This document shows positions 55,802 through 64,000 of a stretch of 64,000 nt of DNA, one piece after another; position 1 is the first letter of the stretch; each line of letters starts with the position of its first letter. Below the pieces are notes generated by a model. The model searched no databases. It worked only from the letters and a program-made list of their open reading frames with translations, and was not told the origin of the DNA. This stretch comes from CBDDKW01 sp965230425. GTDB lineage: Bacteria; Pseudomonadota; Gammaproteobacteria; UBA1113. The translations under genes were made by a program, and so were the position numbers. Location of the stretch: assembly GCA_965230425.1 (NCBI GenBank), contig CBDDKW010000022.1:1-64000 (forward strand), in the 5' to 3' direction.

Positions 55802-56587
55802 TTATCCTTGCCAGCTAGGTGGCCGTTTTTGTAAGAAGGCATGTAAGCCTTCTTGGCCCTCTGCTGAAATGCGTAATTCGGCAATGCGTTTGGCAGTTTC
55901 TTGCAACATGTTTTCATTGATATCTTGACGGCTGGTTTCTGTGATTAACTCTTTACAGGCAGTTAATGCCGCAGGACTGTTGCGGATCATTTTCTTTGCT
56001 AGGGTTAAACAGCTTTGTGCTAAGTCGTCAGCAGCAACCACTTCATGAACCAGACCAATATCTCGGGCTTTTTCCGCATTAAAAATTTCCGCAGTTAAAA
56101 AATAACGTCGCGCTTGGCGCTCACCAATGGCATTAATCACATAAGGACTAATCACCGCAGGGATTAAACCTAATTTTACTTCAGCTAAACAAAAACTAGC
56201 TACATCACTAGCAATGGCTATATCACAGCATGCAGTTAAACCCACGCCACCACCAAAGGCAGCTCCTTGTACCATGGCAATAGTGGGTTTGTTTAAAGTG
56301 TATAGCTTGTTCATGAGCGATGCTAACTGATAAGCATCATTGAGGTTTTCATCATAGCAATAGCTAGCGACCCCACGCATCCAATTCATATCGGCACCCG
56401 CACAAAAGCTTTTACCATTAGCATTGAGGATGACCACACGAATATGAGGATCTTTTTCAATCTGTTCTATGTGGTCAAGTAGTGCAGCAATGATATGATC
56501 ATTAAATGCATTGTGAATGTTGGGTTGATTTAAGGTAAGGTAACAAATACCTGTATCATCAGTTGCAAATAATACTTTCTCACTCAT
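55802..56587 (-). CDS. Enoyl-CoA hydratase, probable methylglutaconyl-CoA hydratase
   Basis: The crotonase fold (about 261 residues) is clear: NQPNIHNAFND near the N-terminus, FCAGADMNWMRG for the first oxyanion loop, and the second loop GAAFGGGVGLTACCDIAIAS. Its place between mccB and mccA makes hydration of 3-methylglutaconyl-CoA to HMG-CoA the likely reaction (LiuC role). I chose the ATG at 56587 because GAGG is one base from the ATG at 56593 but seven from this one. Confidence 0.88.
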   Translation of the reverse strand: MSEKVLFATDDTGICYLTLNQPNIHNAFNDHIIAALLDHIEQIEKDPHIRVVILNANGKSFCAGADMNWMRGVASYCYDENLNDAYQLASLMNKLYTLNKPTIAMVQGAAFGGGVGLTACCDIAIASDVASFCLAEVKLGLIPAVISPYVINAIGERQARRYFLTAEIFNAEKARDIGLVHEVVAADDLAQSCLTLAKKMIRNSPAALTACKELITETSRQDINENMLQETAKRIAELRISAEGQEGLHAFLQKRPPSWQG

Positions 56588-56596
56588 TAACATACC

Positions 56597-58204
56597 TCAC
56601 ATTCTGAATATGCCATAATTTGTTGTCTCAATGGGGGCATTTAAACTTGCGGAAATAGCTAGACCAAGTACTCTGCGACTATCACAGGGGTCGATAATGC
56701 CATCATCCCAGAGCCTAGCACTGGAATAATAAGGGTGACCTTTGTGTTCGTATTGAGCTTGAATCGGTTCTTTAAAGGCTTGTTCTTCTGCCTCTGGCCA
56801 TGATTCGCCTTGCTTGGCTTTTTTGTCGCGAGTAATTTGCGCAAGCACATTAGCGGCCTGTTCGCCACCCATCACTGAGATGCGTGCATTAGGCCACATC
56901 CATAAAAAGCGCGGGTTATAAGCGCGTCCGCACATACCGTAATTGCCAGCACCAAAACTGCCGCCGATAATCAGAGTAAATTTTGGAACTTGGGCACAAC
57001 TGACTGCGGTAACGAGTTTTGCACCATGCTTAGCAATGCCTTCGGCTTCATATTTACTGCCCACCATAAAGCCCGTGATATTTTGTAAAAACACCAGTGG
57101 AATACCACGTTGGCAACATAGCTCAATAAAATGTGCGCCTTTTTGTGCAGAGTCTGAAAATAAAATACCATTATTTGCCACAATGCCCACGGGATAGCCA
57201 AAAATATGGGCGAAGCCACACACGAGGGTTGTACCATACAAGGCTTTGAACTCATCAAACTCAGAGGCATCCACAATGCGAGCAATAACTTCACGTACAT
57301 CATAAGGCTTACGAAAATCACTGGGTACGATGCCATATAATTCTTTAGCATCATATAAGGGTTCTTTACTTGCTTGTGTAGCAAGTGATACGGATTTCAC
57401 CCGATTAAGTTGGGCAATGCAGCGTCTTGCGCGTTCCAGGGCGTGTTCATCATTAGCAGCATAGTGGTCTGCAACCCCAGAGGTTTTACAATGTACATCA
57501 GCACCGCCTAAAGCCTCTGCAGAAATTTCTTCGCCAGTGGCTGCCTTTACTAAGGGTGGGCCAGCAAGAAAGATAGTGGCTTGGTTTTTTACCATGATCG
57601 ATTCATCAGCCATGGCAGGTACATAAGCGCCACCTGCGGTACAAGACCCCATGACTACAGCGATTTGTGGGATATTTTGCGCTGACATACGTGCTTGATT
57701 ATAAAAAATACGCCCAAAATGGTCTTTATCGGGGAATACTTCATCTTGCAGTGGTAAATAAGCGCCGCCCGAGTCCACAAGATAGACACAAGGTAAATGG
57801 TTTTGCTCAGCAATCTCTTGGGCACGTAAATGCTTTTTCACGGTGAGGGGATAGTAGGTTCCACCTTTGACGGTCGCATCATTGGCAATAATCATACACT
57901 CTTGACCCATAATGCAGCCAATGCCGGTAATAATGCCTGCAGCAGGAATAGGGTCATCATAGACTTGGTAGGCGGCAAATTGAGAAAGTTCAAGAAAAGC
58001 GGTGCCAGGGTCAAGTAATGTATCAATACGTTTACGTGGGAGTAATTTACCACGCTCTAGATGTTTATTGCGGGCTTTTTCGCTACCACCTTGAAGAATA
58101 GTTTGGATATGCTGGTGCAGCTCATCAAGTAAATGCTGCATGTGAGTTACATTTGTCTTAAATTCGTCGCTGTGGCTATTAATATGGCTTTTGAGTACGG
58201 TCAT
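56597..58204 (-). CDS. mccB: Methylcrotonyl-CoA carboxylase beta (carboxyltransferase) subunit
   Basis: The carboxyltransferase partner of MccA; together they carboxylate 3-methylcrotonyl-CoA. From the ATG at 58204 the product is 535 residues, exactly the usual MccB length. It has RGKLLPRKRIDTLLDPGT, CVYLVDSGGAYLPLQDEVFPD, MGSCTAGGAYVPAM, and the C-terminal IIGGSFGAGNYGMCGRAYNPRFLWMWP split by normal family sequence. The open frame extends to 58435, but that extension lacks similarity and overlaps the OGT-like gene on the other strand. Confidence 0.94.
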   Translation of the reverse strand: MTVLKSHINSHSDEFKTNVTHMQHLLDELHQHIQTILQGGSEKARNKHLERGKLLPRKRIDTLLDPGTAFLELSQFAAYQVYDDPIPAAGIITGIGCIMGQECMIIANDATVKGGTYYPLTVKKHLRAQEIAEQNHLPCVYLVDSGGAYLPLQDEVFPDKDHFGRIFYNQARMSAQNIPQIAVVMGSCTAGGAYVPAMADESIMVKNQATIFLAGPPLVKAATGEEISAEALGGADVHCKTSGVADHYAANDEHALERARRCIAQLNRVKSVSLATQASKEPLYDAKELYGIVPSDFRKPYDVREVIARIVDASEFDEFKALYGTTLVCGFAHIFGYPVGIVANNGILFSDSAQKGAHFIELCCQRGIPLVFLQNITGFMVGSKYEAEGIAKHGAKLVTAVSCAQVPKFTLIIGGSFGAGNYGMCGRAYNPRFLWMWPNARISVMGGEQAANVLAQITRDKKAKQGESWPEAEEQAFKEPIQAQYEHKGHPYYSSARLWDDGIIDPCDSRRVLGLAISASLNAPIETTNYGIFRM

Positions 58205-58392
58205 ATGCGGTCCATTTGAGGTTAATTCCCTATCGAGGCTTATTGCTATGCCTGAATAGTATAGTGTATTCCACTCTGGACGTTGAGTAAATTCGCCTGA
58301 CTCTGGCAAATTGAAATTATGTGAATCTTGGCTATTATTGTAGTAATGTGCATTTACTGAACATGATTCGGGGTAGAGGGGGAAATCCGCAT

Positions 58393-60456
58393 ATGAAACA
58401 GCCAGCCATGACACCGCAACAACCAGCGCAACCACAACAAATGTCGGCAGATGATGCCATTAAAGTGGCCAAGCAATATGAAGAAGATGGCAAAATTGAT
58501 ACTGCAGAGCAAATTTTTCAGCAATTATTACAACAGTTACCTAATACTGGCTATGTACACAATAGCTATGGTTTATTTAAAGCCAGACAGAATGATTTAG
58601 ATACCGGCCTGAGTGAATTAACCTTGGCGGTTGAAAAAGAGCCAGAGAATAATGATTTCCGCCGTAATCTCGGCATTTTATTGCGTGATACAGGTAAGTT
58701 AAAAGAAGCCATTAAAGTTTTCGAAGAGGCCATTAAAACCGATCCCAAAGATCCAGATAATTATTTTTTAATTGCTGAAGTATTTTTAAAAATTGGCTTG
58801 AAAGGTAAAGCGCTACAAGCTTATGAACACTGCCTAGTCAATGAGCCAAAAGATAAAAAGCTCAGAGTGGTTGCTTTGTGTAATTTAGCCGCGCAATACA
58901 TTGATTTTCATCAGTGGGATAAAGCCATTGATACTTGTAAGCAAGGCTTAGCTTTAGAGCCAGAGAATATTCCTTTCAAACGTAACTTAGCCTGGACATA
59001 TAAGGCCATGGGCGATACTAAGCAGTCCATCATTGAATATAAGAAATTATTAGAGGCACATCCAGGTCAAGTAGAAGCGCGCCGATTACTCTTGGATACT
59101 TTCGCTAAGGATTGTGATTGGAGCGAATGGGATGAAACCCTGGCACAAATCACTGATGAAATCAATGAAATCCGCGCCGAGCCTTGTTTTCAATTCCATA
59201 TTCTCAGTTTGCCATTTACCTATGAACAACGTTTCAAGCAGGTAAAAGGCACTGCCAAGGCTATGGAAGATAAATATGAGCCACTGAAGCGCACCGTGAA
59301 TTATGTGCATACACCCAAGGTCAAAGATCGTATTAAAGTGGCCTATGTTTCCTCTGATTTTCGTGACCATCCCGTTGCGCATTTGACTCATCAATTATAC
59401 GGCTTACACGATCGAGATAAATTTGAAGTGTATGCTTATTCCTATGGCGGTAAAACTGAATCGAGTTATGAGCAACAAATTGCTAATGACTGCGATCATT
59501 TCGTGGATATTAGTCAGGATGCCTTTACTCGTAGTGCCGATCGGATCTATGAAGATGGTATTGATATCTTAGTGGACTTAATGGGCTATACCCACAATAG
59601 CCGCTTAGAAGTGGATGTATTACGTCCTGCACCCATACAAGTGAATTATCTCGGGTTCCCAGGCACCTTTGGTGGTAGCTTCATGGATTATATTATTGTG
59701 GATGAAATGATCGTGCCACGAGATAAGGCGATGTATTTCACTGAAGAATTAGTCTACATGCCCAATGCATATATGATCACAGATGATTTACAACCCATCT
59801 CTGAAAAACCATTGAGCCGAGCCGATTTTAATTTACCAGAAGATAAATTCGTGTTCGTGTGTTTCAATAATTGTAATAAGATTGATCCGACTATCTTTAA
59901 TACGTGGATGGACATTCTACAAGCCGTACCCGATAGTGTATTATGGCTAAAGGCCTTTGTACCTGTACAAGTGGAAAATCTGCAACAAGAAGCGCAGAAA
60001 CGCGGTATTGATCCGCAACGCTTAATCTTTGCTGAACGCATTGATAAGGCTGAACACTTAGCGAGGCATCGATTGGCTGACTTATATTTAGATACCACGG
60101 CGATGAATGGTCATACAACCGTCAGTGATTGCTTGTGGGCTGGATTGCCTGTGCTTACGGTCTTGGGTAGTACATTCCCAAGCCGTGTGGCTAGCAGCTT
60201 ATTAACGCAAATGGCTATGCCAGAATTAATCGTTGATGATTTGCAAGCTTATAAAGAAAAAGCTATCGCTCTAGCCAATGACCGTGAATTACTGCAAGAG
60301 TATACCGATCGTGTTCGCGAGAACCGCAAAATTTCACCGTTATTCGATACTACAGCCTTCGTCCGTGATTTGGAAAGGGCTTATCAAATGATGTGGAAAC
60401 AATACTGCGAGGGTAAAGCCCCAGAGCAGATTGATGTGAAAAAATCGTCTATGTAA
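58393..60456 (+). CDS. OGT/SPINDLY-type TPR protein O-glycosyltransferase, paralogue 1
   Basis: This 687-residue protein joins about six tetratricopeptide repeats (about 20-240) to a GT41 catalytic domain (about 275-670). Motifs correspond to human O-GlcNAc transferase: YVSSDFRDHPVAHLTHQLY (active-site histidine), NKIDPTIFNTW (UDP-binding lysine), DRLIFAERID-like, and NGHTTVSDCLWAGLPVLTV with ...SRVASSLL. GT41 enzymes attach a single sugar to Ser/Thr of proteins. The acceptor here is unknown. The ATG at 58393 follows GAGGGGGAAA. It is followed by a terminator and a paralogue. Confidence 0.88.
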   Translation: MKQPAMTPQQPAQPQQMSADDAIKVAKQYEEDGKIDTAEQIFQQLLQQLPNTGYVHNSYGLFKARQNDLDTGLSELTLAVEKEPENNDFRRNLGILLRDTGKLKEAIKVFEEAIKTDPKDPDNYFLIAEVFLKIGLKGKALQAYEHCLVNEPKDKKLRVVALCNLAAQYIDFHQWDKAIDTCKQGLALEPENIPFKRNLAWTYKAMGDTKQSIIEYKKLLEAHPGQVEARRLLLDTFAKDCDWSEWDETLAQITDEINEIRAEPCFQFHILSLPFTYEQRFKQVKGTAKAMEDKYEPLKRTVNYVHTPKVKDRIKVAYVSSDFRDHPVAHLTHQLYGLHDRDKFEVYAYSYGGKTESSYEQQIANDCDHFVDISQDAFTRSADRIYEDGIDILVDLMGYTHNSRLEVDVLRPAPIQVNYLGFPGTFGGSFMDYIIVDEMIVPRDKAMYFTEELVYMPNAYMITDDLQPISEKPLSRADFNLPEDKFVFVCFNNCNKIDPTIFNTWMDILQAVPDSVLWLKAFVPVQVENLQQEAQKRGIDPQRLIFAERIDKAEHLARHRLADLYLDTTAMNGHTTVSDCLWAGLPVLTVLGSTFPSRVASSLLTQMAMPELIVDDLQAYKEKAIALANDRELLQEYTDRVRENRKISPLFDTTAFVRDLERAYQMMWKQYCEGKAPEQIDVKKSSM

Positions 60457-60478
60457 TCTATGTAACTTTAGCTTAACT

Positions 60479-60506
60479 AACACCTCGCAGCTTGCTGCGG
60501 GGTGTT
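60479..60506 (+). terminator. Terminator between the two OGT-like genes
   Basis: AACACC-t-CGCAGC pairs with GCTGCG-g-GGTGTT across a TT loop, followed by TTTT. The second gene probably has its own promoter (a TATATAAC box near 60543-60550 is a candidate). Confidence 0.75.
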
Positions 60507-60587
60507 TTATTTGTGTTTACGCAGGCGCACTACAAACGTCTGTATATAACAATATGTCTGTTTAGTCAGTTCAAGGGGAGAAAGACG

Positions 60588-62633
60588 ATGTCTGAGGGCG
60601 TTTCCACACAAACATCAACACAAGAATTAACCATTGATAACAGCTTAGAGCTTGCCAGCCAATATATCCGAGAAGGCAAGATGCATATTGCTGAAAGCAT
60701 CTATCAGCAAATGTTAGCCCAACAGCCTAATATGCCAATGATTCACAACGCCTATGCCGCCTTTAAAGCGCAACAGGGTGAATTGCCACAGGCATTGACA
60801 GCGATTAAACAGGCGGTGGCACTCATGCCAACTAATCCTATCTTCTTGCGTAATTTAGGTATTATCCAGGGTGAGTTAGGTGAGTTTGCCGCGGCCAGTG
60901 AAGCCCTTGGACAATCCATTGCCCATGATTCACAAGCACCTGAAAGTTATTTTTTTATGGCAGAAATTCAATTACGCAGTGGTTTTAAAAATGAAGCCTT
61001 AAACTATTATGAGCAGGCGTTACAGTGCCCAAAATTAAATGACAATCTTAAATTAGTCATTTTGCAAAAAACCTCTAATCTGTATAGCTATTTTAAACAA
61101 TGGCAGCAAGCTAATGCCGCTTGCGAACAGGCCTTACAATATGCACCCAATGATCTGGGTTTAAAACTACGTATTGCCTGGAATCATCGTCTGGCAGGTG
61201 ATATTGAACAAGCCATTACACTGTATAAAAATATTTTGGCGGAAGATCCCAAGCAAGTACAGGCCTGTCGTGCCTTATTAGAAACCTGTGCCAGTATTTG
61301 TGATTGGTCAGCATGGGATGCAACACTCACTAAAGTCAGTGAAGAAATTGCAGTGATGCCTACATCGCGCAGTTTTCAATTTCAATTGATGCGGCTACCT
61401 TTTGGAGCAGATGTATACTTTAAACACGCACACAATATTTCCATGGCCTTAGCGCAGCAAATTCAACCGATCAAACAGGCAACGAATTTTACCTTTCAGC
61501 CACGTCAGCATAAACGCTTAAAAATAGCCTATAGCTCCGGCGATTTTCGTTCACATCCTGTGGGCCAACTGACCCGCAGCCTTTATGGTCTACATGATCG
61601 AGATAATTTTGAAGTCTATGCACTCTCCTATAAGCGCGAAGATGATAATGAATACCAGCAGTCCATCAAAAACGATTGCGATCATTTTATTGATGTGAGT
61701 GAGCAAGCCTATACTGAGACTGCGCAATTTATCTATGATGAAGAAATTGATATTTATATTGATATGATGGGCTATACTACGTTAAATCGATTTGAAATTA
61801 GCTTATTAAAGCCAGCCCCCATCCAAGTGAACTATTTAGGTTTTCCTGCCACGGTGGGGCATACGTGTTTAGATTATATCTTAGTGGATGATATTATCGT
61901 ACCCGAAGATCAACAGGCGTATTTCAGTGAAAAACTAGTGCATTTACCTAATTGTTATATGATGACGGATGATCAGCAAGCTATTTCTAATAAATCTATG
62001 CAGAGGGCTGACTATGGTTTGCCAGAAGGTGCATTCGTCTTTGCCTGTTTTAGTGACCGGCGTAAAATTGAACCCGAAGTTTTCAGTGCTTGGATGCAAA
62101 TACTCGCTCGAGTACCCAAGAGCGTTTTATGGCTAAAGAATTATGGCGATCTATGCCGACAAAATCTATATGCAGCCGCCAGTGAGCAGGGTATTGATCC
62201 GCAGCGTTTATTATTTATCGGCAGTATTGATAAAGCAGAACATTTGGCTACTCATAATTTAGTTGATTTATATCTCGATACGATGGTGATGAATGGACAT
62301 ACTACGGTCTGTGATTCACTCTGGGCTGGTTTACCCGTTCTTACTTGCCAGGGTGATACCTTCGCACGTCGTGTCGCTAGTAGCTTACTCACGCATGTAG
62401 GGCTAGAGGAACTGATTACTACCAATCAAGCAGATTATATTGCCTTAGCAGTGGAGCTTGCGCAAAATCCAGAAAAGTTAGCGGCGATACGCCAGCGATT
62501 ACAAGTCAACAAGCACAGTATGCCCTTATACAATACACAAATGGCAGTTAAACATTTGGAGCAAGCCTATCAAACCATGTGGGACATCTACAGCCGAGGT
62601 GAGTCACCACGTGCCTTTAGAGTGCAAGAATAA
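60588..62633 (+). CDS. OGT/SPINDLY-type TPR protein O-glycosyltransferase, paralogue 2
   Basis: A 681-residue homologue of the preceding gene with the same plan, TPR array (about 15-240) then GT41 domain (about 275-665). Key motifs are kept: YSSGDFRSHPVGQLTRSLYGLHDRD, RRKIEPEVFSAWMQIL, MNGHTTVCDSLWAGLPVLTC and ARRVASSLLTHVGL. Sequences diverge clearly between paralogues, especially in the TPRs, so the two may recognise different protein targets. AAGGGGAG precedes the ATG at 60588 at ideal distance. It is convergent with the thiolase gene. Confidence 0.88.
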   Translation: MSEGVSTQTSTQELTIDNSLELASQYIREGKMHIAESIYQQMLAQQPNMPMIHNAYAAFKAQQGELPQALTAIKQAVALMPTNPIFLRNLGIIQGELGEFAAASEALGQSIAHDSQAPESYFFMAEIQLRSGFKNEALNYYEQALQCPKLNDNLKLVILQKTSNLYSYFKQWQQANAACEQALQYAPNDLGLKLRIAWNHRLAGDIEQAITLYKNILAEDPKQVQACRALLETCASICDWSAWDATLTKVSEEIAVMPTSRSFQFQLMRLPFGADVYFKHAHNISMALAQQIQPIKQATNFTFQPRQHKRLKIAYSSGDFRSHPVGQLTRSLYGLHDRDNFEVYALSYKREDDNEYQQSIKNDCDHFIDVSEQAYTETAQFIYDEEIDIYIDMMGYTTLNRFEISLLKPAPIQVNYLGFPATVGHTCLDYILVDDIIVPEDQQAYFSEKLVHLPNCYMMTDDQQAISNKSMQRADYGLPEGAFVFACFSDRRKIEPEVFSAWMQILARVPKSVLWLKNYGDLCRQNLYAAASEQGIDPQRLLFIGSIDKAEHLATHNLVDLYLDTMVMNGHTTVCDSLWAGLPVLTCQGDTFARRVASSLLTHVGLEELITTNQADYIALAVELAQNPEKLAAIRQRLQVNKHSMPLYNTQMAVKHLEQAYQTMWDIYSRGESPRAFRVQE

Positions 62634-62672
62634 GCGTGGCAAAAGCTATCCTTTTTTCGAGATGTGAAAGTA

Positions 62673-63860
62673 TCAAAGCATCTCTAAGGCAATAGCCGTT
62701 GCTTCACCACCACCAATGCACAATGAGGCGATGCCGCGCTGTTTAGTATACTGTTGCAATGCTGATAATAGCGTTGTCATGATGCGCGCACCGGAGGCAC
62801 CAATGGGATGACCAAGCGCGCAAGCACCACCGTGGATATTGACTTTCTCATGCGCCAAATCTAATTGCTGCATCGCTGCCATAGTGACGACGGCAAAGGC
62901 TTCATTAATTTCAAATAAATCGATGCTACTGATATCCCATTGGGTTTTTGTTAATACTTTCTCAATAGCACCAATAGGCGCAGTAGTGAACCAAGCAGGT
63001 TCTTGGGCATGGGTACTGTGTGCCAGGATTCTCGCGATGGGCTGTAGGCTTAATTGTTTCGCCTTTGATTCATGCATTAGCACCAAGGCAGCAGCACCAT
63101 CTGAAATAGAGCTGGCATTAGCTGCAGTGACGGTACCTTGGGGATTGAAGGCAGGGCGTAAGTGCGGGATTTTTTCCGGTTTCGCCTTTTGTGGGCCTTC
63201 ATCTTGACTAATCGTGAGTTCCTGTTTGCGTGTTTTCACTGTTACAGGGGTAATTTCAGATTGTAAGCAACCCTCAGCAGTTGCCTGTTGTGCTCGTGTG
63301 AGTGAGGTGATGGCAAATTGGTCTTGCGCTTCACGAGTAAAACCAAATTTTTCAGCGGTGCGGTCGGCATAAACCCCCATTAATTGACCTTTTTCATAGG
63401 CATCTTCAAGTCCATCTAAAAACATATGGTCGATGATTTTATCATGACCTAAGCGGTAGCCACTGCGTGCTTTAGGTAATAAATAGGGTGCGTTACTCAT
63501 GCTTTCCATGCCGCCGGCAACAATAATTTGTGCAGAACCAGCATGGATGGCATCACAGGCTTGCATGATGGCTTTCATGCCTGAGCCACACATTTTATTC
63601 ACTGTCGTACAACCCGTACTCATGGGTAATTGTGCGCCTAAGGCTGCTTGACGGGCAGGGGCTTGACCGAGTCCTGCAGGTAATACGCAACCCATGATGA
63701 CTTCATCAATCTGAGTAGCTGTAACGCTTGCTCTTTCAATAGCTGCAGTAATCGCTGCACTACCCAGTTGTGGGGCAGTTAAGTCACTTAATTCACCTTG
63801 AAAACTTCCCATAGGGGTTCGAGCATAGCCAACAATGACAATGGGATCAGAATTAGACAT
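62673..63860 (-). CDS. Acetyl-CoA C-acetyltransferase (thiolase)
   Basis: Thiolase interconverts acetoacetyl-CoA and two acetyl-CoA; with HMG-CoA lyase and a CoA-transferase it would finish leucine breakdown. The 395-residue protein has the acylated cysteine in VNKMCGSGMKAI (about 88), the histidine in INEAFAVVT, and the GGACALGHPIGASGARI active-site loop. The ATG at 63860 is preferred because AAGGA is only two bases from the ATG at 63866. It lies two genes from mccB but is separated by the OGT pair, directly after the isovaleryl-CoA dehydrogenase gene. Confidence 0.93.
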   Translation of the reverse strand: MSNSDPIVIVGYARTPMGSFQGELSDLTAPQLGSAAITAAIERASVTATQIDEVIMGCVLPAGLGQAPARQAALGAQLPMSTGCTTVNKMCGSGMKAIMQACDAIHAGSAQIIVAGGMESMSNAPYLLPKARSGYRLGHDKIIDHMFLDGLEDAYEKGQLMGVYADRTAEKFGFTREAQDQFAITSLTRAQQATAEGCLQSEITPVTVKTRKQELTISQDEGPQKAKPEKIPHLRPAFNPQGTVTAANASSISDGAAALVLMHESKAKQLSLQPIARILAHSTHAQEPAWFTTAPIGAIEKVLTKTQWDISSIDLFEINEAFAVVTMAAMQQLDLAHEKVNIHGGACALGHPIGASGARIMTTLLSALQQYTKQRGIASLCIGGGEATAIALEML

Positions 63861-63871
63861 GGGCATTATCC

Positions 63872-64000
63872 TTATGCGGTTTCTCTAAATAATTCACGGC
63901 CGATGAGCATACGACGGATTTCACTGGTACCGGCACCAATTTCATAAAGCTTAGCATCGCGCAGTAAACGTCCTGTAGGATATTCATTAATATAACCATT
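63872..64000 (-). CDS. Isovaleryl-CoA dehydrogenase, C-terminal end (gene continues beyond window)
   Basis: The minus strand from the window edge to a TAA at 63872-63874 encodes 42 residues, including GYINEYPTGRLLRDAKLYEI and GAGTSEIRRMLIGREL. This is the C-terminal signature of acyl-CoA dehydrogenases of the isovaleryl-CoA type (LiuA/IVD), an FAD enzyme making 3-methylcrotonyl-CoA from isovaleryl-CoA. The active-site glutamate and the rest are outside the window. Its place next to the mcc/HMG-CoA lyase genes supports the assignment. Confidence 0.85.
   Translation of the reverse strand, partial: NGYINEYPTGRLLRDAKLYEIGAGTSEIRRMLIGRELFRETA

Noticed and set aside
58205..58435. N-terminal extension of MccB
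   Set aside because: It has no family similarity, overlaps the divergent OGT-like gene, and the 58204 start gives the normal MccB length.

Overview
The window is a chromosomal segment of a gammaproteobacterium of moderately low GC (judged by eye, not computed). The gene set points to the Legionellales/Coxiella side of the class. It has an LbtU-type outer-membrane porin, a gltA / sdhCDAB-sucABCD block in the classic gammaproteobacterial layout, the rlmD-relA-mazG trio, a histone H1-like lysine/alanine-rich protein, a leucine/isovalerate pathway, and several very large proteins with no recognisable family. I cannot name the genus. The basic, nuclear-signal-like stretches in two of the unknown proteins plus the H1-like protein would fit a host-associated (amoeba) lifestyle, but that is inference.

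Layout. 1-2.6 kb: end of pyrC and a frameshifted LbtU-like porin gene. 2.8-11.4 kb: sohB, then a four-gene minus-strand signalling operon (hybrid histidine kinase, CheR, CheB, receiver-PAS-GGDEF-EAL). 11.6-17.7 kb: small membrane protein and pcm on the plus strand; mazG, relA, rlmD and a PolB-like exonuclease on the minus strand. 17.79-17.96 kb: a 6S RNA gene with its own promoter and terminator. 18.3-29.2 kb: accessory region with a five-repeat glycine-zipper membrane protein, an MFS transporter, a DUF4143 ATPase, and two giant unknown proteins separated by a MITE-like element. 29.5-36.7 kb: slipin/nfeD, adk, a receiver-like/RsbW-like protein, the H1-like protein, glpK and a small methyltransferase. 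36.7-48.1 kb: gltA diverging from sdhCDAB-sucAB-sucCD, giving most of the oxidative TCA cycle (the E3 subunit is not here). 48.4-52.6 kb: two convergent unknown proteins. 52.7-64 kb: leucine catabolism (HMG-CoA lyase, MccA, methylglutaconyl-CoA hydratase, MccB; then thiolase and the end of isovaleryl-CoA dehydrogenase), interrupted by two tandem OGT/SPINDLY-type TPR glycosyltransferases on the opposite strand.

The intergenic DNA is rich in structured repeats. There is a 126-bp three-hairpin cassette in two inverted copies (after glpK and inside the suc cluster), a cruciform element between gltA and sdhC, a roughly 164-bp element with perfect 27-bp terminal inverted repeats, a 19-bp perfect inverted repeat before the DUF4143 ATPase, and a small dispersed family around 2.7-4.0 kb. 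I saw no tRNA, rRNA, CRISPR array, transposase or integrase.
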